This document shows positions 1 to 12,452 of a stretch of DNA of 64,000 nucleotides, one piece after another. Position 1 is the first letter of the stretch. Each line of letters opens with the position of its first letter. The stretch comes from Isoetes taiwanensis (Eukaryota > Streptophyta > Lycopodiopsida > Isoetales > Isoetaceae). A program made the translations under genes and the position numbers. The stretch spans positions 2,955,454 through 3,019,453 of the forward strand of contig JAJEKV010000033.1 in assembly GCA_021234155.1 (NCBI GenBank), written 5' to 3'. Under the pieces are notes generated by a model. That model was not told where the DNA came from. It ran no database searches and saw only the letters and a list, made by a program, of their open reading frames with translations.

Positions 1-216
1 GTAAGCAAGTAAGGTTTTATTGTCAATTGACAGAGGGGTTATGTCACAGTGGTGTAAGCACTGCATCAAAAACCATGTTTGGCTACTTTATATTTACAAG
101 AGTTGTTGTTGTGCAGCCGTAGGCTAAAGAGATCGTAACATAAAAAAAAGAACCCATTCTTTTGACAGGGAAAAATTAGTTCACTCTATAGCCCACGTAC
201 CCACTTATTACTCTCA

Positions 217-261
217 TGACACTTGCTCCAATGGCCGATTTGGTCTCCGTGAACGTTAAAA

Positions 262-352
<91 letters not shown>
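217..352 (+). repeat. SINE-like 3' end with (TATC)n tail, copy 1
   Basis: A short unique stretch containing TTTGGTCTCCGTGAACGTTA runs straight into about 22 copies of TATC (262-352). The same core, with changes, precedes different microsatellites at 11721-11783 and, inverted, at 25919-25977. A shared core joined to different simple repeats suggests a short retroposon family with a variable tail. No Pol III box A/B was found, so SINE is an inference. Confidence 0.5.
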
Positions 353-1970
353 AAATCAACCTGGACCGTAGGATCGTCCATATAGAATCTATATAGAAAC
401 TCACAAGCCATCTGGGCCGTAGAATACGTCCCAAAGCTACGTGAGTTGTATGATCTCAAACGAACGGTCGGATAAGCGCGATAAACATAAGAACATATAT
501 ATGTTAGATAGATAGATATACAATACAGGGCATAGGGCCCAAAATAGGAAAAACTCTTGAAGCAGTAACCACTTCTGTGGTGGCGCTTGCAACGTCTCTC
601 AAAGACCAGCAAGAAACTGGAAATGGTTGTCTGGCAGTGGCGATTCTGGGATCAAACTTATGCTTGGCTCACGTCATGTGGATCATGAATGTGTAGTGCG
701 AGAAGATAAGAATGCAGCTCCAGCAATACATCACCCTGAAATCATCCCCTGCATCAAACCTTCAACCTGCACTTCTCAACTGCAACCTAATAAAAGTACT
801 TTTTGAAAAGTTAAATGCTCACTTACACGTCCTTATACAATACGCGTTCTTCTGTATGAACCAACCAGCCATATGGTAACTTTTCATACGACCAACAATT
901 GGGCAAACAATATCAACATTTGAAAGTAGAAATCTAAAATAGGTACCATGCCGAGGGCTTATCCATTACTTTTATCAATGTACTCAACTGCCTCGCATGT
1001 TCCACATTTTGGATTTCCCATTCGTTTAAATTCTCGGACTGTACCTGCACGTCTTGGCTTGATGCTCTGCAAGTCGAAATCGCCTCCAGACAAGCCGTGG
1101 TAAGTTGGGGATTTTTTGTAAAATCTAGAACAATCACCAACTCAAAAAAATGCATCAGGTAATATAATTGCTTGTTTGGAGGCATGCTGATTTTCAGTTA
1201 GAAGGCCGGGCTTGAAAAACTTGCGTGTTTATTACTTACGAGTAAAGAATTCATTGTTAAATCTTACCTTGTGAACTCATGCAAGCTTAGTGTAGGATCA
1301 AAACATCGTCCATTTTTCTCTCATAATTAGCTCTAAGCATTTACACCTTCCTCTTTTCTTCCGTCATCCATTCTTCTCTCATACTCAGCTCTAATCTAGT
1401 AGAAGCATTTACACCTTCCTCTCTTTTCTTCCTTCGTCAAGGTGATCAAAGAAATGAGTTAAACATTATTATGGTTGAAACATTTGACTTATTATGGAAT
1501 TCTACGTTTGCATTTTATTTTGCTAGATTTCATTCTTTTAGCCTGAGACATCAAAATCTGAGTAAGTTTAGGCATGCACATGATGTTCTGGTACTCAAGC
1601 TTTATGTTTCTGTGCAATGTTCAGGGACTGTTACCGTGGATCAGTAGAGTTTGAGTTGAGTAGAAGGTCATCCGGAATTTGGATAACCACTCTGTTTCTC
1701 ACTTTATATGATTGGCCGGGTATTTATCCAGAAAAAATACGCCCTTTAAACTCTAATATCTGAGGCATGCATATAATAACACGTTACAAAAGTAATGATT
1801 ATGAAGCATACAGAATTGTACAGTAGAGAGAATCTATTATCATTTAAGTATTCGAATTCATTTACAAGAGATAAATTGGACATGCTTTGCTAGGTTTTCA
1901 CTGTTGTGTTTTGATGTATATCCTTCTATAATCGTGAGTAAATTTTCAAGTTCTACACTGGATTTTGCAG
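353..1970. other. Upstream region of the DEG8-like gene, no gene seen
   Basis: This is AT-rich non-coding sequence. It must hold or precede the first exon(s) of the protease gene, including the transit peptide, but I could not identify them. There is an imperfect tandem duplication of about 60 bp at 1317-1440, with repeated TTTACACCTTCCTCT. An 83-codon minus-strand frame at 934-1185 has no recognisable features. Confidence 0.5.
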
Positions 1971-4861
1971 CAAAAGCATTGGGTGATGCTACTGTTTCCA
2001 TCAAAGATGTGACCCCTGACATCTCTTTACCTGGAGAACGTCCCATGATTGAGGTAAACTTAGCCCCATTCCTCTTAATTGGCAGCATAATAAGGTATCC
2101 GCATTTGCAGGAACAAACAGTGGAGCTCTTTGAGAAGTCCACATATTCTGTTGTCAATGTCTTTGATGTAACGTTGCAACCCCAAGTCAATTTTACAGGG
2201 TCAGTTGATGTAAGCGTTCTAATTGAGTACTCATAGGTTACTGGTTTGTAGATATATGATTGAATCCATATAATTTGATCAAGCTCTTGTTAACCACACC
2301 TCCATAAGATGACATGCTTTACAATCTTAGGTACCAGAAGGGAATGGCACTGGGATTGTTTGGGACAAAGATGGTCATATAGTAACAAATTTTCATGGTA
2401 AACTGCGTTCTTCCTATTATTATTCAGGTCGTCTAGGGGTCTCTTAAATGCTACCCATGTCAGTTATAGCTAGCGCATTGTCGAAGAATCTGGGTCCTGG
2501 AAAAGTTGTTGCCCGTACATCTCTACTTGTTCAAGATGGGTAAAAATATAAACATTTCTTGACGTTTATGTGGTGTATTTATCTTGATTAATGTGCATGA
2601 CAGTGCGCTATATGGAACAGATTTCAGAAAACTTTTCAAGCAACTCTGGTTGGCGCTGACAAGACGAAAGACCTTGCTGTTTTGAAGGTACTTTCATTGT
2701 GTGGCAATGAACTCCAATAAGTAGCATGCAACCTACTTTGGTTTCTTTTGACAGGTGGATGCTCCTGCAGAGATTCTTCACCCCATAACCTTAGGACAGT
2801 CATCTGGGTTGAAGGTGGGACAACGGTGTTATTTGCAATCCATTTGGATTCAACCACACTTTCACTGTTGGAGTTATTAGTGGTCTGAACAGAGATATAT
2901 TTAGTCAGACTGGTGTAGTCATTGGAGGTGGCATTCAGACCGATGCATCTATCAATCCTGGAAATAGGTTATTGATACTTTTGTTCAGAGTAAATGCGAA
3001 AAGAAAATGAATATCTACTACTGATGATTGGTTGGAGTAAACATCAAGTTGCGTCTCATTATCTATCTAGAAATGCATTTTCTCAATTGATCTTTCAAGC
3101 AAAATCATGTACGGAGAGCCTTCAATATTTTTAAAGCTAATGATTTGTGTCCAAACGATGTCTGCCAGCCTTCTTCTCATGTGAAGCATTAGTCAGTAAA
3201 AGCACAGACTAATGCTATAAGACTTGAATTGCATCTCATGTAATGCTACCGGTTCATTTAAATAATTTAACATGAGGGCAAAGAAATACGGTTCTGGAAA
3301 CTGGACTTGTGTCCCTATCTTGGATAGGCTTACATACATATTATACTTATGTTAAGATATATTTGATTAATCCTATAATCGTTCTATATGTCGCATGTTT
3401 GCCACTGCAGTGGGGGTCCACTGCTCAATTCGAAAGGAGAACTCATTGGCATAAACACTGCAATATTCACTAGGACAGGTAACTTGGTAGAACTGCAATC
3501 AATTCTTTTTTCTTACTGATTATCAAACAATGTTCTCTGCAACACTGGCTTTCTATGCAAGTAAAACAAACCAGCATGTCACCATTTAGTTGGAAAATAT
3601 ATATCATTGAATCAACACTAAACGATATATGATTTTGTCCATTTATATGTGCCACGAATAAATCTTGTGAGATTAATGCTTGAGGGAGACATGAAGGTTG
3701 ATTAGAGAAGAAATTGACAGGTGTTTTAAATTATTGTGTTGCAAAATTGATCTTAAGATAAACCAATTAGAAAGGGAAAATGTGAAAGCTTGAACATGAC
3801 ATGAGTAAGCTCAAATTGTGAATATCCGACAATTTTGGAATTTCTGAATAATTTCTGAAATTATATACTAGGCTGATAACCAGATCATGTGAGTATAAGT
3901 AGGAGTATATTAAACATATAGACGGAGGTTGCTACCCTTTTGCTGGTTCCTCTTCGTATCTCATTTGTTATTATCATACTCTTTTGTACTCTCTTGCCAA
4001 GTCATCAATGCAGCCATTTAAGAAGTTTGTTTGGCACTGCACTGCATTAGAATTCTTATAGTCATTTCCTTCTGTAGGTACATCTTCAGGGGTAGGTTTT
4101 GCTATTCCAGTTGAAGCCGCAAAAAAGATAGTCCCTCAACTAATTAAATTTGGAAAGGTAAAAGGTCAAGATAGAAATTGATTTACATAATGTACTCCTG
4201 AAGTTTCTAATACCAGAATTTTCAGGTTGTGCATGCAGGATTAAATGCACAGTTTGCACCTGATGTTGTTGCAAAGCAGCTGAATATAAAATCTGGAGCC
4301 CTTGTCTTGTCTGTAAGTTTGTAAATGATCCATGGCATTGCGTAAGCTTTTATCATCAAATTTGCATTGGATTAAGTGCAAACGCCATGTCAGGGTAACA
4401 AAATTTGCACAATTAACTCTACACTTGTTCTTGGGAGAAAAAGAACCGTATAGTTAAGCCATTTTGGTAGCTTTATTGTTCGGGATCCAATGCTTTTTGG
4501 GGAATCCACCGACAACCAGAAGTTTCAATCAATAGTGACATTGCCATTTGCAGTTGCCAGCAAAGAGTGAAGTGGCTAAGGCTGGTTTGATGGCGACAAG
4601 GCGTGGACTGACTGGAAATATTGTACTTGGTGATATTGTGATAGCAGTTAATGGAACTCCTGTGAGTGAGTTTGCTATTCTATTTAGTGCCATGGTTATC
4701 ATGCATTTATAGTTGCGTAAATTATGATGCAGGTGAAAAATCCATCTGAATTATCCAAGATTCTTGACGAGTATCAAGTAGGAGATGACGTCGTTTTGAA
4801 GATTCAGCGTGATGGTAAAATTGTTGATTTGGGAGTTGTTTTAGAAGAAACTGCCAAGTGA
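1971..4861 (+). CDS. DEG8: DEG8-like plastid serine protease (trypsin-PDZ), multi-exon
   Basis: Deg/HtrA-family ATP-independent serine endopeptidase. In plants DEG8 acts in the thylakoid lumen, with DEG5, on damaged photosystem II D1; that role is known for the family. Eleven exons can be read: 1971-2053, 2111-2209, 2331-2397, 2464-2539, 2621-2687, 2755-2967, 3411-3478, 4078-4157, 4226-4312, 4554-4661 and 4733-4861, with GT-AG junctions. The triad is visible: His in TNFHV (2394-2396), Asp in KDLAVL (2670-2672) and Ser in GNSGGP, split by the 2967/3411 junction. One C-terminal PDZ domain follows ([12 protein letters not shown] to the stop). The first intron is only 57 nt and in frame. The 5' exon(s) for the transit peptide were not found. 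Exon 6 is broken near 2833-2842: about 5 nt are missing between GQRC and NPFGF, giving a stop at 2878-2880. Either an allele/assembly error or a pseudogene. Confidence 0.87.
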
Positions 4862-6676
4862 TGCCATAGAGGATGAATTATATTCTGTTCTTATATAAGC
4901 TAGTTCCTTTTGCTTTTTTTCTTCGATGTGGCTCTGTCATTTGCATTCTGTGTTATGTCTGTAACATTAGGCCTTTTGGCCCCATGCCTTAAAAATTTCA
5001 GTCATGATGGTCCAATGTTTGCAGCCTTGCTTCTGGCTTAAGGGTACATAGAATAGAACAAATGCAGTTGCCAGGCAGTTGGGTTTGAAGGCTAAACATG
5101 TGACCGATGTTCCATCTAGCATAGAATAGATCACATGCAGTTAGAATAGAACCAATGCAGTTGTCAGGCAGTTGTGTTTGAAAGGTAGACATGTGACCGA
5201 TGTTCCATCTAGCATCGATATGCTCAGCTAACATTGAGCACTCTAAATCTATAAAGAGTTGGATTTTCAATTTTAAATTATGGCAGCATTACCTTCAAGC
5301 ATTATCTTCATCTGGATTAGCTATGCCACGTATATACATGATCTGTTGTGCTCTGAACTTTAGTGCAAGCCTAGGGATCAATCGGACGTGGCATTGAGTG
5401 CATGTATGCTCATCCAAATCGATACAACGAATCAACGATATTTCACTAGCTCCCATGCTTATGCTAAGCCGTTCAAACATTCCAATCAAGTTTTCAATCA
5501 AGTTTACAAAGCCATTTTTGAGAAAAAAAAAGAGAAATTCCTTTTTCAAGTTTTTTCACAATGCAGCCACACAAAGAATGCCAAATCGGACAAAAAGCAT
5601 GCCCCATATGAGCTTGCTGCACCTAATTATGGTTCAGAACATGCTTATGCCTCCTAGCCAAGGCATGGATTCTCTTGAGTTCCTTGAAAAAGAGGGCTTT
5701 TACAAGATTCATGGGCACGAAGGTGCTGGCTTTAAATGGTGGTGACCTTCACCTCTTCCCATTCCACAACTTCCAATACAGTCTTTTCAGGTTCCATGTG
5801 TTTGGCAATGCAGCAAACCTGCCAAGTTGCCAACGTAATGAGAAGGGTCAGGAGATTCTGCAAGATTTCAGACCTAGATTACATTTAGTAATGTAGACTT
5901 GTGTCAACTAGTGGGCCTTGCTGAGCAAGCTCGTTCTATGCTACGTGTTTCCATTTGCCGTTGCCACATCATAAAAAATCTTATGCCCACACTCATTACG
6001 TAGGGAATGTGACGCGACTCGCCAGGCCCTTACCTCGCGTAAGGACCTACCCAGACACATCACCCCTACCAAAATAGCTTAACACAGGCAGCGAGATATT
6101 TGGAAAAGGTATTAATATTGACGATGTTAGATATAACTTCAAGTGCCAACAACACCCTCTATGTCTAGGCCGAAAAGCCGACAATGGAAGGCATTGCATT
6201 GCTAATGAGATAGTTAATAGATGGCCGCGGTGCTACAAGCCCCTCCGGAGAAGATACATCGACCTTATCATTCTAAGAATATGGATCACAAAATTCGTGT
6301 TTCCCTTATCTGTTTTTACATTCCCATTCTCCATTTCTGATATGTATGAACAAATGACAAGAGACTATGACCATGACGGTACTTGATAAAATGTCAAGTA
6401 CAATAACAACATGGAAATGGGGTCGCCGTTTTTGTCTGAAGATAAACTACGTGCTGCCATGTGGCATATCCCTACAATCCGGAATGGAAAGTGGGAAGCC
6501 AATTCCGCCCATACAAACATTTACAGGCTACAACCGGTTCCCAAAATAAACAAGTTTTTACACAGAGTTCTTATACAGTAACCTCGCTCTCTGTATTTCT
6601 GAAAGGAACAAAAGCATGCAAACAGAGGCTATTTTCATGAAAATGTAGCATCAGATCCTCCATTTTATTTTATTTT
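4862..6676. other. Intergenic, no gene seen
   Basis: This holds the 3' flank of the protease gene and AT-rich sequence. A local direct duplication of about 75 bp lies at 5054-5131 and 5146-5217 (shared ATGTGACCGATGTTCCATCT). Open frames at 5388-5745 and 5675-5896 show no recognised domain or splice support, so they are not called. Confidence 0.5.
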
Positions 6677-6855
6677 TCACTTTACTTCTGCAAGTCCGGC
6701 CTTAGCCTTTTTGTATTCCTTCACCGCTGCAGCACAAGCAAGCAGATGCACAAATAGCTTTACAAGCAAAAATCCCCAAACAATGCTGGAGCGGTACTTT
6801 CTGAAGCTTTGCATGAACTGTATCCTCACCTGCGTGCACGAAACAACATCTTGAC
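6677..6855 (-). CDS. Possible orphan terminal exon with a membrane segment
   Basis: On the minus strand a good acceptor (pyrimidine tract, then TTGCATGCAG) precedes about 59 codons. They read QDVVSCTQVRIQF, then a hydrophobic stretch (IVWGFLLVKLFVHLLACAA), then a Lys-rich tail and a stop at 6677-6679. This looks like the last exon of a small membrane protein. The candidate preceding exon near 6955-6980 has a plausible donor but no compatible reading frame. I do not recognise the family. Confidence 0.25.
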
Positions 6856-7086
6856 CTGCATGCAAGGAAAGAAAAAGCATCAAGACAGTTAGAAACCATA
6901 AAAAGATGAAGAAATTATCCTAGAAGCATAAAGAATCACTATTATCTACCTGCTTTTCATCAAGAACACACTGGAATCATGAAACAGTCGCTTTTCCTCA
7001 AGAACATAAGGGAAACGTAAAATAAATCTTCATAAAAGAAAACAACGGCCAAGAAACGAGCGTCGCAACCGCCTAGCAGCAAGAAA

Positions 7087-7200
7087 TGCCATGGCCGCAA
7101 AGCGCCATCACCAGACCTCGCAGAGCTCCCAAGGCCTCGCAGAGCGCCATTGCAGACCTCGCCCGAGGCCATACCCGCAGAGCGCCATCGCCAGACCTCC
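7087..7200. repeat. GC-rich short tandem repeat
   Basis: About four imperfect copies of a 25-30 bp unit built on CGCAGAGCGCCATCGCCAG. They lie just before the hairpin at 7245-7359. Overlapping long frames on both strands here come from the base composition. Confidence 0.6.
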
Positions 7201-7244
7201 AAGAAAAAAAAAATAAAAGGTACGGCTCCCCATTTCCATGTTGT

Positions 7245-7359
7245 GCCGGCATGGCCACCGGTCCCACATTCCGGTGTGGCCGGTGACCCGCTCCCGGCTC
7301 CGCCGGTCGCGGGGCCCCACCGGTCCACACCGGAATGTGGTCCCGGTGGCCATGCCGGC
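7245..7359. repeat. 35-bp near-perfect inverted repeat (hairpin)
   Basis: Arms at 7245-7279 and 7325-7359 are reverse complements except for about two positions. They begin GCCGGCATGGCCACCGGTCC and enclose a 45-bp GC-rich loop. The structure could fold into a strong cruciform or RNA hairpin. No element termini or target duplication were identified. Confidence 0.8.
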
Positions 7360-9280
7360 ATACATCCTTTATGGCCCCTGCCCCATGCAAGAGATAATTC
7401 CTTGTCCACTTTCAATTGCCTTTCATTGACTTTCTTCATGTGGACACGAAAATGGGGTTTGCCTATGTCTTTCACCAGTATTCCATGACGCCCTCAAAGC
7501 AATGGAGTCTCGTGTTGTTTCATTGCCTTCACACCAATGTCACGTCCAATGGCACTTCACCGTGTGGCAGCAATTCTTTTCTTGAATGTTGCCCAATTTT
7601 TGTCGACCATTTTGCCTCGCATTCTGCAATTTCATCTGCAATTCATGTCTCTAGCCATTGGGATGCCTGACACATGGCACTGAATCAATGACACATGTGA
7701 CTTCATGTTGCACGAATGCCACTCCATCTTGAGTTTGTGCGAGTCAAGCCGGCCTCTGCACTGCCGCGCGTCGGCTAGCCTTAATTCAAGGCAGAGGCAC
7801 ATTCCTTGTATACGTAATTTCTGTTGCATTCTTGCATGTCCATGCAAAGCTCCTTTTGATAGCCAAATTAACTAACCTAAGCATGGTGTTGGACTAGGGT
7901 GGGATTGCCATGTTTCACGCAATTAAGAGCAGATCATAAACATGGAGACACTGTCAAACTCAATATTGTTTAAAAAATGATCTTTTGGGTTCCTAATCTG
8001 TTTGCGTTTCACATGAACCCAAAAACGTCCGATTTCGACATACCTGCAAAAAACTATAGTCGGCGTAAGAGGAGGGGTCTATGGCCCCCTTCGTGAGGGG
8101 GGTCTCTTTTTACCGCGCAGGGGTCTCTATCATCTTCTTCAAAGCTTTTCAAGGAGATTTAAGAAACAAACATGGCAAATTTTTACATCCCCAAAAGGAC
8201 CTTCCAAATAGCTTTCAGATGCACGTGTCCATGTCGTAAACAGAGATGGGAAAGAGAAATTACGACACTTTTATTTCAGATCCACCCATCGCGCAGTTGC
8301 ACCCATAAATAGTGGTAGTTAGGCCGTGTTATAGTGCAAACAAATCTTATCCATTGATTTTTTTATCTTAACAATTTGCAATATATGTTACAAGGGGCGG
8401 TAAAGGGTGCATGCGGAAAAGGAGGCAACCCCATCCTAGTTGCAACAGAAAGAGATAATTATTTGGATCACCAGACTTCTTTTAGAGTCAACCATATATG
8501 ACCGTATAACCCCATTAGATAGTATGAAAGATTGTATGGTAACATTGTTTACCCAATCATGATTGGTTATGAAAATACCATAGGATTCTTGATGGTTGAG
8601 GTGAAGTATTTGGATAAGAATACGTCTTCAAGTTGACGCAAGTGAGGGTTTGACTTCTGAAGAAATTATTTGTATAGGTGTATTTGAAAAATGCAGTTCA
8701 AAGGTCTAATGTGCAGGACTATTTTAGAAGGTGTTGCGTTATTGGGGCCACGCTTCTATCTTCTTGATTATGTAGATCTAGTGAAGTTAAGAAGTATTCT
8801 AGAATAGCGCCTTTCCGCAGAGGTAATCAGCACTCATTCATATTTGAGTGAAATTGATTCAGGATGAGGGGAGGCCAGAATGGGGATTAGGTGACTCTGT
8901 TTTAAAGTGCACTCAAGATCATTGAAATGAACTGATTCACTGTCCTATATGTTTGCTCCTTATATATTAAAATCGAAATGCTATGTACACAACCTAAAAC
9001 AAAAATGCTATCTCGCACCATTTGATTGAAAATATGCACAATAAATTAGCTAAACTTCACAAGCCAAGGGATTCGAATCCCTTGCAAAACGCATAGATTT
9101 ATTAGTAAGCCCTCCCGAAGGGAAGGGGACTAACTCCCATCCATATGCTAATGCTGCAGCTCAAAGATTTCAATCAAGCTCCTCCTCCTCCTGTTTTTTT
9201 TTCCACTGTCTTTTCCTCTGATATCTGAATTTGCTTTTCAAGCTCTTCCAGAATGTGAAAATCAACCTTCCAACTCAGCA
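7360..9280. other. Intergenic, no gene seen
   Basis: AT-rich sequence with no convincing coding frame. A tRNA-T-arm-like palindrome (AAGGGATTCGAATCCCTT) at about 9064-9081 has no tRNA around it. Confidence 0.5.
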
Positions 9281-9282
9281 GC

Positions 9283-10226
9283 CTTATCATCCTATATAAT
9301 ACATGGCATCGGAAGATGTAGCGATCCTGCCCAAGGGTCATCATCTTAGGAATGGTCATGCCTATATGTAAGAGTCATGTCTATTCAAAAGAATGTACCT
9401 ATTTGTACATTATGAATGTAAGCCAATTATGAATGTAAGCCATGGTTGGGGCTATTCTATCCAGTTTTCTTCCAATAAAAGTCTATATTTATTAACATGG
9501 TATCAGAATAGGTTGCTCGATCCTGGCTTGCGATGGAGATTGAAGCCAACATTGAGACTGGCAGCACCGAAAAGGACGAACCTTCTGATTGATGGGTTTG
9601 AAGATTGAAGAGGTAAGCCAACTCTATTTCGTTGCCATCCCCATTCTGTTATACGAATCCCACTTGTCTGCATACATGCTGGGAATAACTTCAATGCCGG
9701 ATCAAGACCCAATACTTTATAATGATGTTGTATTTAAATTTGAATTAGTGAGAATTATCAATTGGAAAAGGAGACCCACAAATCCAAAGCAAGCAAACAT
9801 ATCTAACGAACATGAAGATGAAGACCATGCAATCATGCATGGATGCTACTGCAATGTAGATTCAAAAGAAGGGAGGGTGCTTTATGCTTTATTTAGAACA
9901 AAAACCCGAGAAGAGGGATGGGCACACATGAAGCATACCTGGTGCACAATTATAGTTAAATAGGACTGTAGAACAAGGGGGAGCAACCCAAGACTCCCAT
10001 CAACCTTGATGTTCATTGGATGCAAGATCAAGGGGGAGCGTTGAAGGTAATGAGAAGAGAAAACGGGATAGAATAGCCCCATCCATGGCGTACATATATA
10101 ATGTACCATTAGGTACATTATTTTGAATAAACATGACACTCTACATACAGACATGACTTTTTCCAAGGTGGTGACTCTTGGACATGATTGGCACATCATC
10201 CTATGCCATGCCATTATATAGGATGA
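9283..10226. mobile_element. Copia-like retroelement remnant inside an inverted repeat
   Basis: Imperfect inverted arms of about 170 bp (roughly 9283-9466 and 10066-10226) share GGGGCTATTCTATCC and ATAATGTACCTA in opposite orientation. Between them, TGGTATCAGA at 9498-9507, preceded by ATTAACA, looks like an initiator-Met tRNA primer-binding site after an LTR end. CAAGGGGGAGCG near 10029 looks like a copia-type polypurine tract. A 124-codon frame (9589-9963) has no recognised pol domain. True LTRs would be direct repeats, so inverted arms imply rearrangement or two opposed insertions. Confidence 0.45.
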
Positions 10227-10885
10227 CAAGGCTGCTGAGGTGGAAAGTTGATTCTTCTTACACTTCCCACCAAGCTTCACATTGATGCAGCTATCTATAA
10301 TCATCGTGTCCTGGATCATTTGTGATCTCCATTTGGCTCATAGAATGTCTCCTCGGTCTTTTGTATTGTCTCAGAATCATTAGGTTTCTTCTCTTCCCGA
10401 ACCTCAATTCCCCTTTTTTGATCTATTTGATCTTAGAACCTCTTGTTGCATAATTCCACTCTGGATTGTCCATATCTGAACCATTATCAAGCTTTTCGAT
10501 TTGCCTTATTTTAACACCCATTCTTGTAATTTATTTATACCGTTGCGATTGAGTATGTGCATTTCCTGACACTTCTTCCTCATTATCACCAGAAATATAA
10601 ACTATAGCTTGATGATGTTGCACAGAATTCGTCTCTTCTTCTTCTGGTTCTACATTCAAATCTAATCTAAATTCTGCTTCTTATATATAGTCTGCTCCAC
10701 GTCTACTTCCTCTAAGGGGATGGCATGACACTGTCTTCCCTTTACTGTAGAGTATAGATTACCAGAATTTTGTCGAACCCTCTGCCTTGCAATTGCATTC
10801 TTCACTATGGTACTAATTTTGGATGGAGACTGATACACTCCAAAGCCTTCTAATCATTTATGCAGTGGCTCAGTAACTTCAGCCA
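10227..10885. other. Non-coding, no gene seen
   Basis: AT-rich sequence between two retroelement remnants. No coding frame, RNA gene or structured repeat was recognised. Confidence 0.5.
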
Positions 10886-11529
10886 GACTCCATTGAATCT
10901 AGGTAACTACAGAACCATTATGATAAGCATCGTCATGGCTAAATGGTTTAATAAAACATTAGAGATAAGAACAATAGAATGGGTAGAAGGAAATAGAAAA
11001 CAAGCACTAGAACATGCAGGAATCAGGTCAAACTGCTCCATCTTAAATCACCAGGTGACACTATGGGTGATATAAACACAAGAGCCAAGGAAAAAACTCG
11101 GTATTGTTGCTTTGTAAATTTCCAGAAAGCATTTGATACAGTACCAAGAGATTGAAAGAACTGGCGTTCTAGCATCGTAATTGCTATAGCAAACTAAAAG
11201 TGGAAGCAGGAACGGGATTAGGTGAAGAAGGGATAACATGCGACGTAGGGCTCAAACAGAGATTAAAATGCAACGTAGGGGTCAAATAGGCTTTGTCAAT
11301 GCTGCTAGATGGGAGTTGTTGAGAATAAATGCCATAGCCTTCAGAGCTGTCCATCGTATGATCAAATTCGGACATGCTATAATGAGGTATTCAGGCCCGA
11401 CCATCCGTTGCATGTGATATGGAGCACGCCATCAGTACGGATGCTAGGATCATACCTTCAGGAGTTCATGGACCTCCGGAATTAGCTATGTCCTCGTCAG
11501 ATCCCTCTTCCTCCCTCCCTCCCCCCCAA

Positions 11530-11535
11530 CACACA

Positions 11536-11632
<97 letters not shown>
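11530..11632. repeat. (AC)n microsatellite
   Basis: About 50 uninterrupted AC/CA units, apart from one GAC near the start. Open frames across it on both strands (His-Thr and Val-Cys runs) are artefacts of the dinucleotide. Confidence 0.97.
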
Positions 11633-11633
<1 letters not shown>

Positions 11634-11720
11634 ATGATGTATATTTGTACATTTTAATAGCATTCTTATTACTTCCACTGTTTTTCCCTCAAAAGCCTTT
11701 CGGGGTGGGTGTTTTTTTTA

Positions 11721-11783
11721 AACCATTGGTCGATTGGTCTCCATGGATGATAAAAACCATTCTATTCTATTCTATTCTATTTA
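11721..11783 (+). repeat. SINE-like 3' end with (ATTCT)n tail, copy 2
   Basis: ATTGGTCGATTGGTCTCCAT followed by GGATGATAAAAACC runs into four to five ATTCT units. The core resembles 238-261 (TTGGTCTCC, then a purine-rich bridge to TAAAA). It sits inside the LINE remnant, so it inserted later. Confidence 0.5.
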
Positions 11784-12192
11784 TTACATCGAAAATATTC
11801 GGCTTATACATCGATGCATTGGGAGAATCTGAGGGCCAGATGAGGACATAGATATGCACTAAGCATAGCGGGAGTCAATGTACTAAACAGACTTGAGTAT
11901 ACTTGCAACAGACAAAAGGGGGAATGAAAGACATGCTGCAAATATTGGAAGAGTTCGGACAGCCAATCTAAACAAAACATAATCTAGACAAAACAAAGAT
12001 TATCAGCTTTGTGAAGCATATAAAGGAGGAGGATGGGATCAAATACAAGGACTAGCTGGTTGGGATCAAAAGTGACTATAAATATCTCGGATATAAAACA
12101 AGCGCTCAAAGAACTTGGAAACAAGGGTTAGCAAAAAATGGCATGATGGCTATGAACTACTATGTGTTTGATGCAACAAAGCATTTTTTTTA

Positions 12193-12452
12193 AGCTGGTA
12201 AATCCGGATTCGAAACATTGGGGTTGAATTTGGGTATACATTACTTTAAAATTGCAGTTACAACATTTCTAGAAAATGGCGTGCAGGAATTTTCTTTGAG
12301 GTGATGCAGCGGCAATTTTCCTCTACAATTTCTAGCCCTTCTATGGGGAGGAACATAAATGACGGTTTTTAACTGGTAGTTCTTTTGATACCATGGAGCA
12401 TATTTAGGCTGGTAAATCTGGATTCGAAACATTGGGTTTGATTTGAGTATGG
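12193..12452. repeat. Short dispersed duplication
   Basis: Two copies of a roughly 45-bp sequence (about 12193-12240 and 12409-12452) share CTGGTAAATC and GGATTCGAAACATTGGG in direct orientation. There is no coding content. Confidence 0.65.

Larger units (their letters stand above)
10886..12115 (+). mobile_element. Degraded LINE (non-LTR) reverse transcriptase remnant
   Basis: Non-LTR reverse transcriptase copies RNA by target-primed reverse transcription. The first block reads NYRTIM...MAKWF...EWVEGNRKQA...HAGIR...NHQVTL (10891-11070). The next (11090-11156) reads RYCCFVNFQKAFDTVPRD and then a stop. In the family this is FxxDFxKAFDxVPR, so the first catalytic Asp is Asn here. A distal block (about 11985-12105) reads DKTKIISFVKHIKEEDG...DYKYLGYK with an internal stop. 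An (AC)n tract and a SINE-like insertion lie between the blocks. Several shifts and stops make it inactive. Confidence 0.72.

Noticed and set aside
340-612. 90-codon minus-strand frame
   Set aside because: It begins in the TATC microsatellite and has no recognisable features.
5388-5896. Overlapping 73-115-codon plus-strand frames
   Set aside because: Three overlapping frames of similar length, none with motifs or splice context.
6960-7488. 171- and 112-codon frames on opposite strands
   Set aside because: They overlap a GC-rich tandem repeat and hairpin and lack stops only because of composition.
9064-9081. tRNA gene
   Set aside because: AAGGGATTCGAATCCCTT resembles a T-arm, but no acceptor stem, D-arm or anticodon arm fits upstream.
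11419-11678. 72- and 70-codon frames over the AC tract
   Set aside because: They are translations of the dinucleotide repeat and nothing more.
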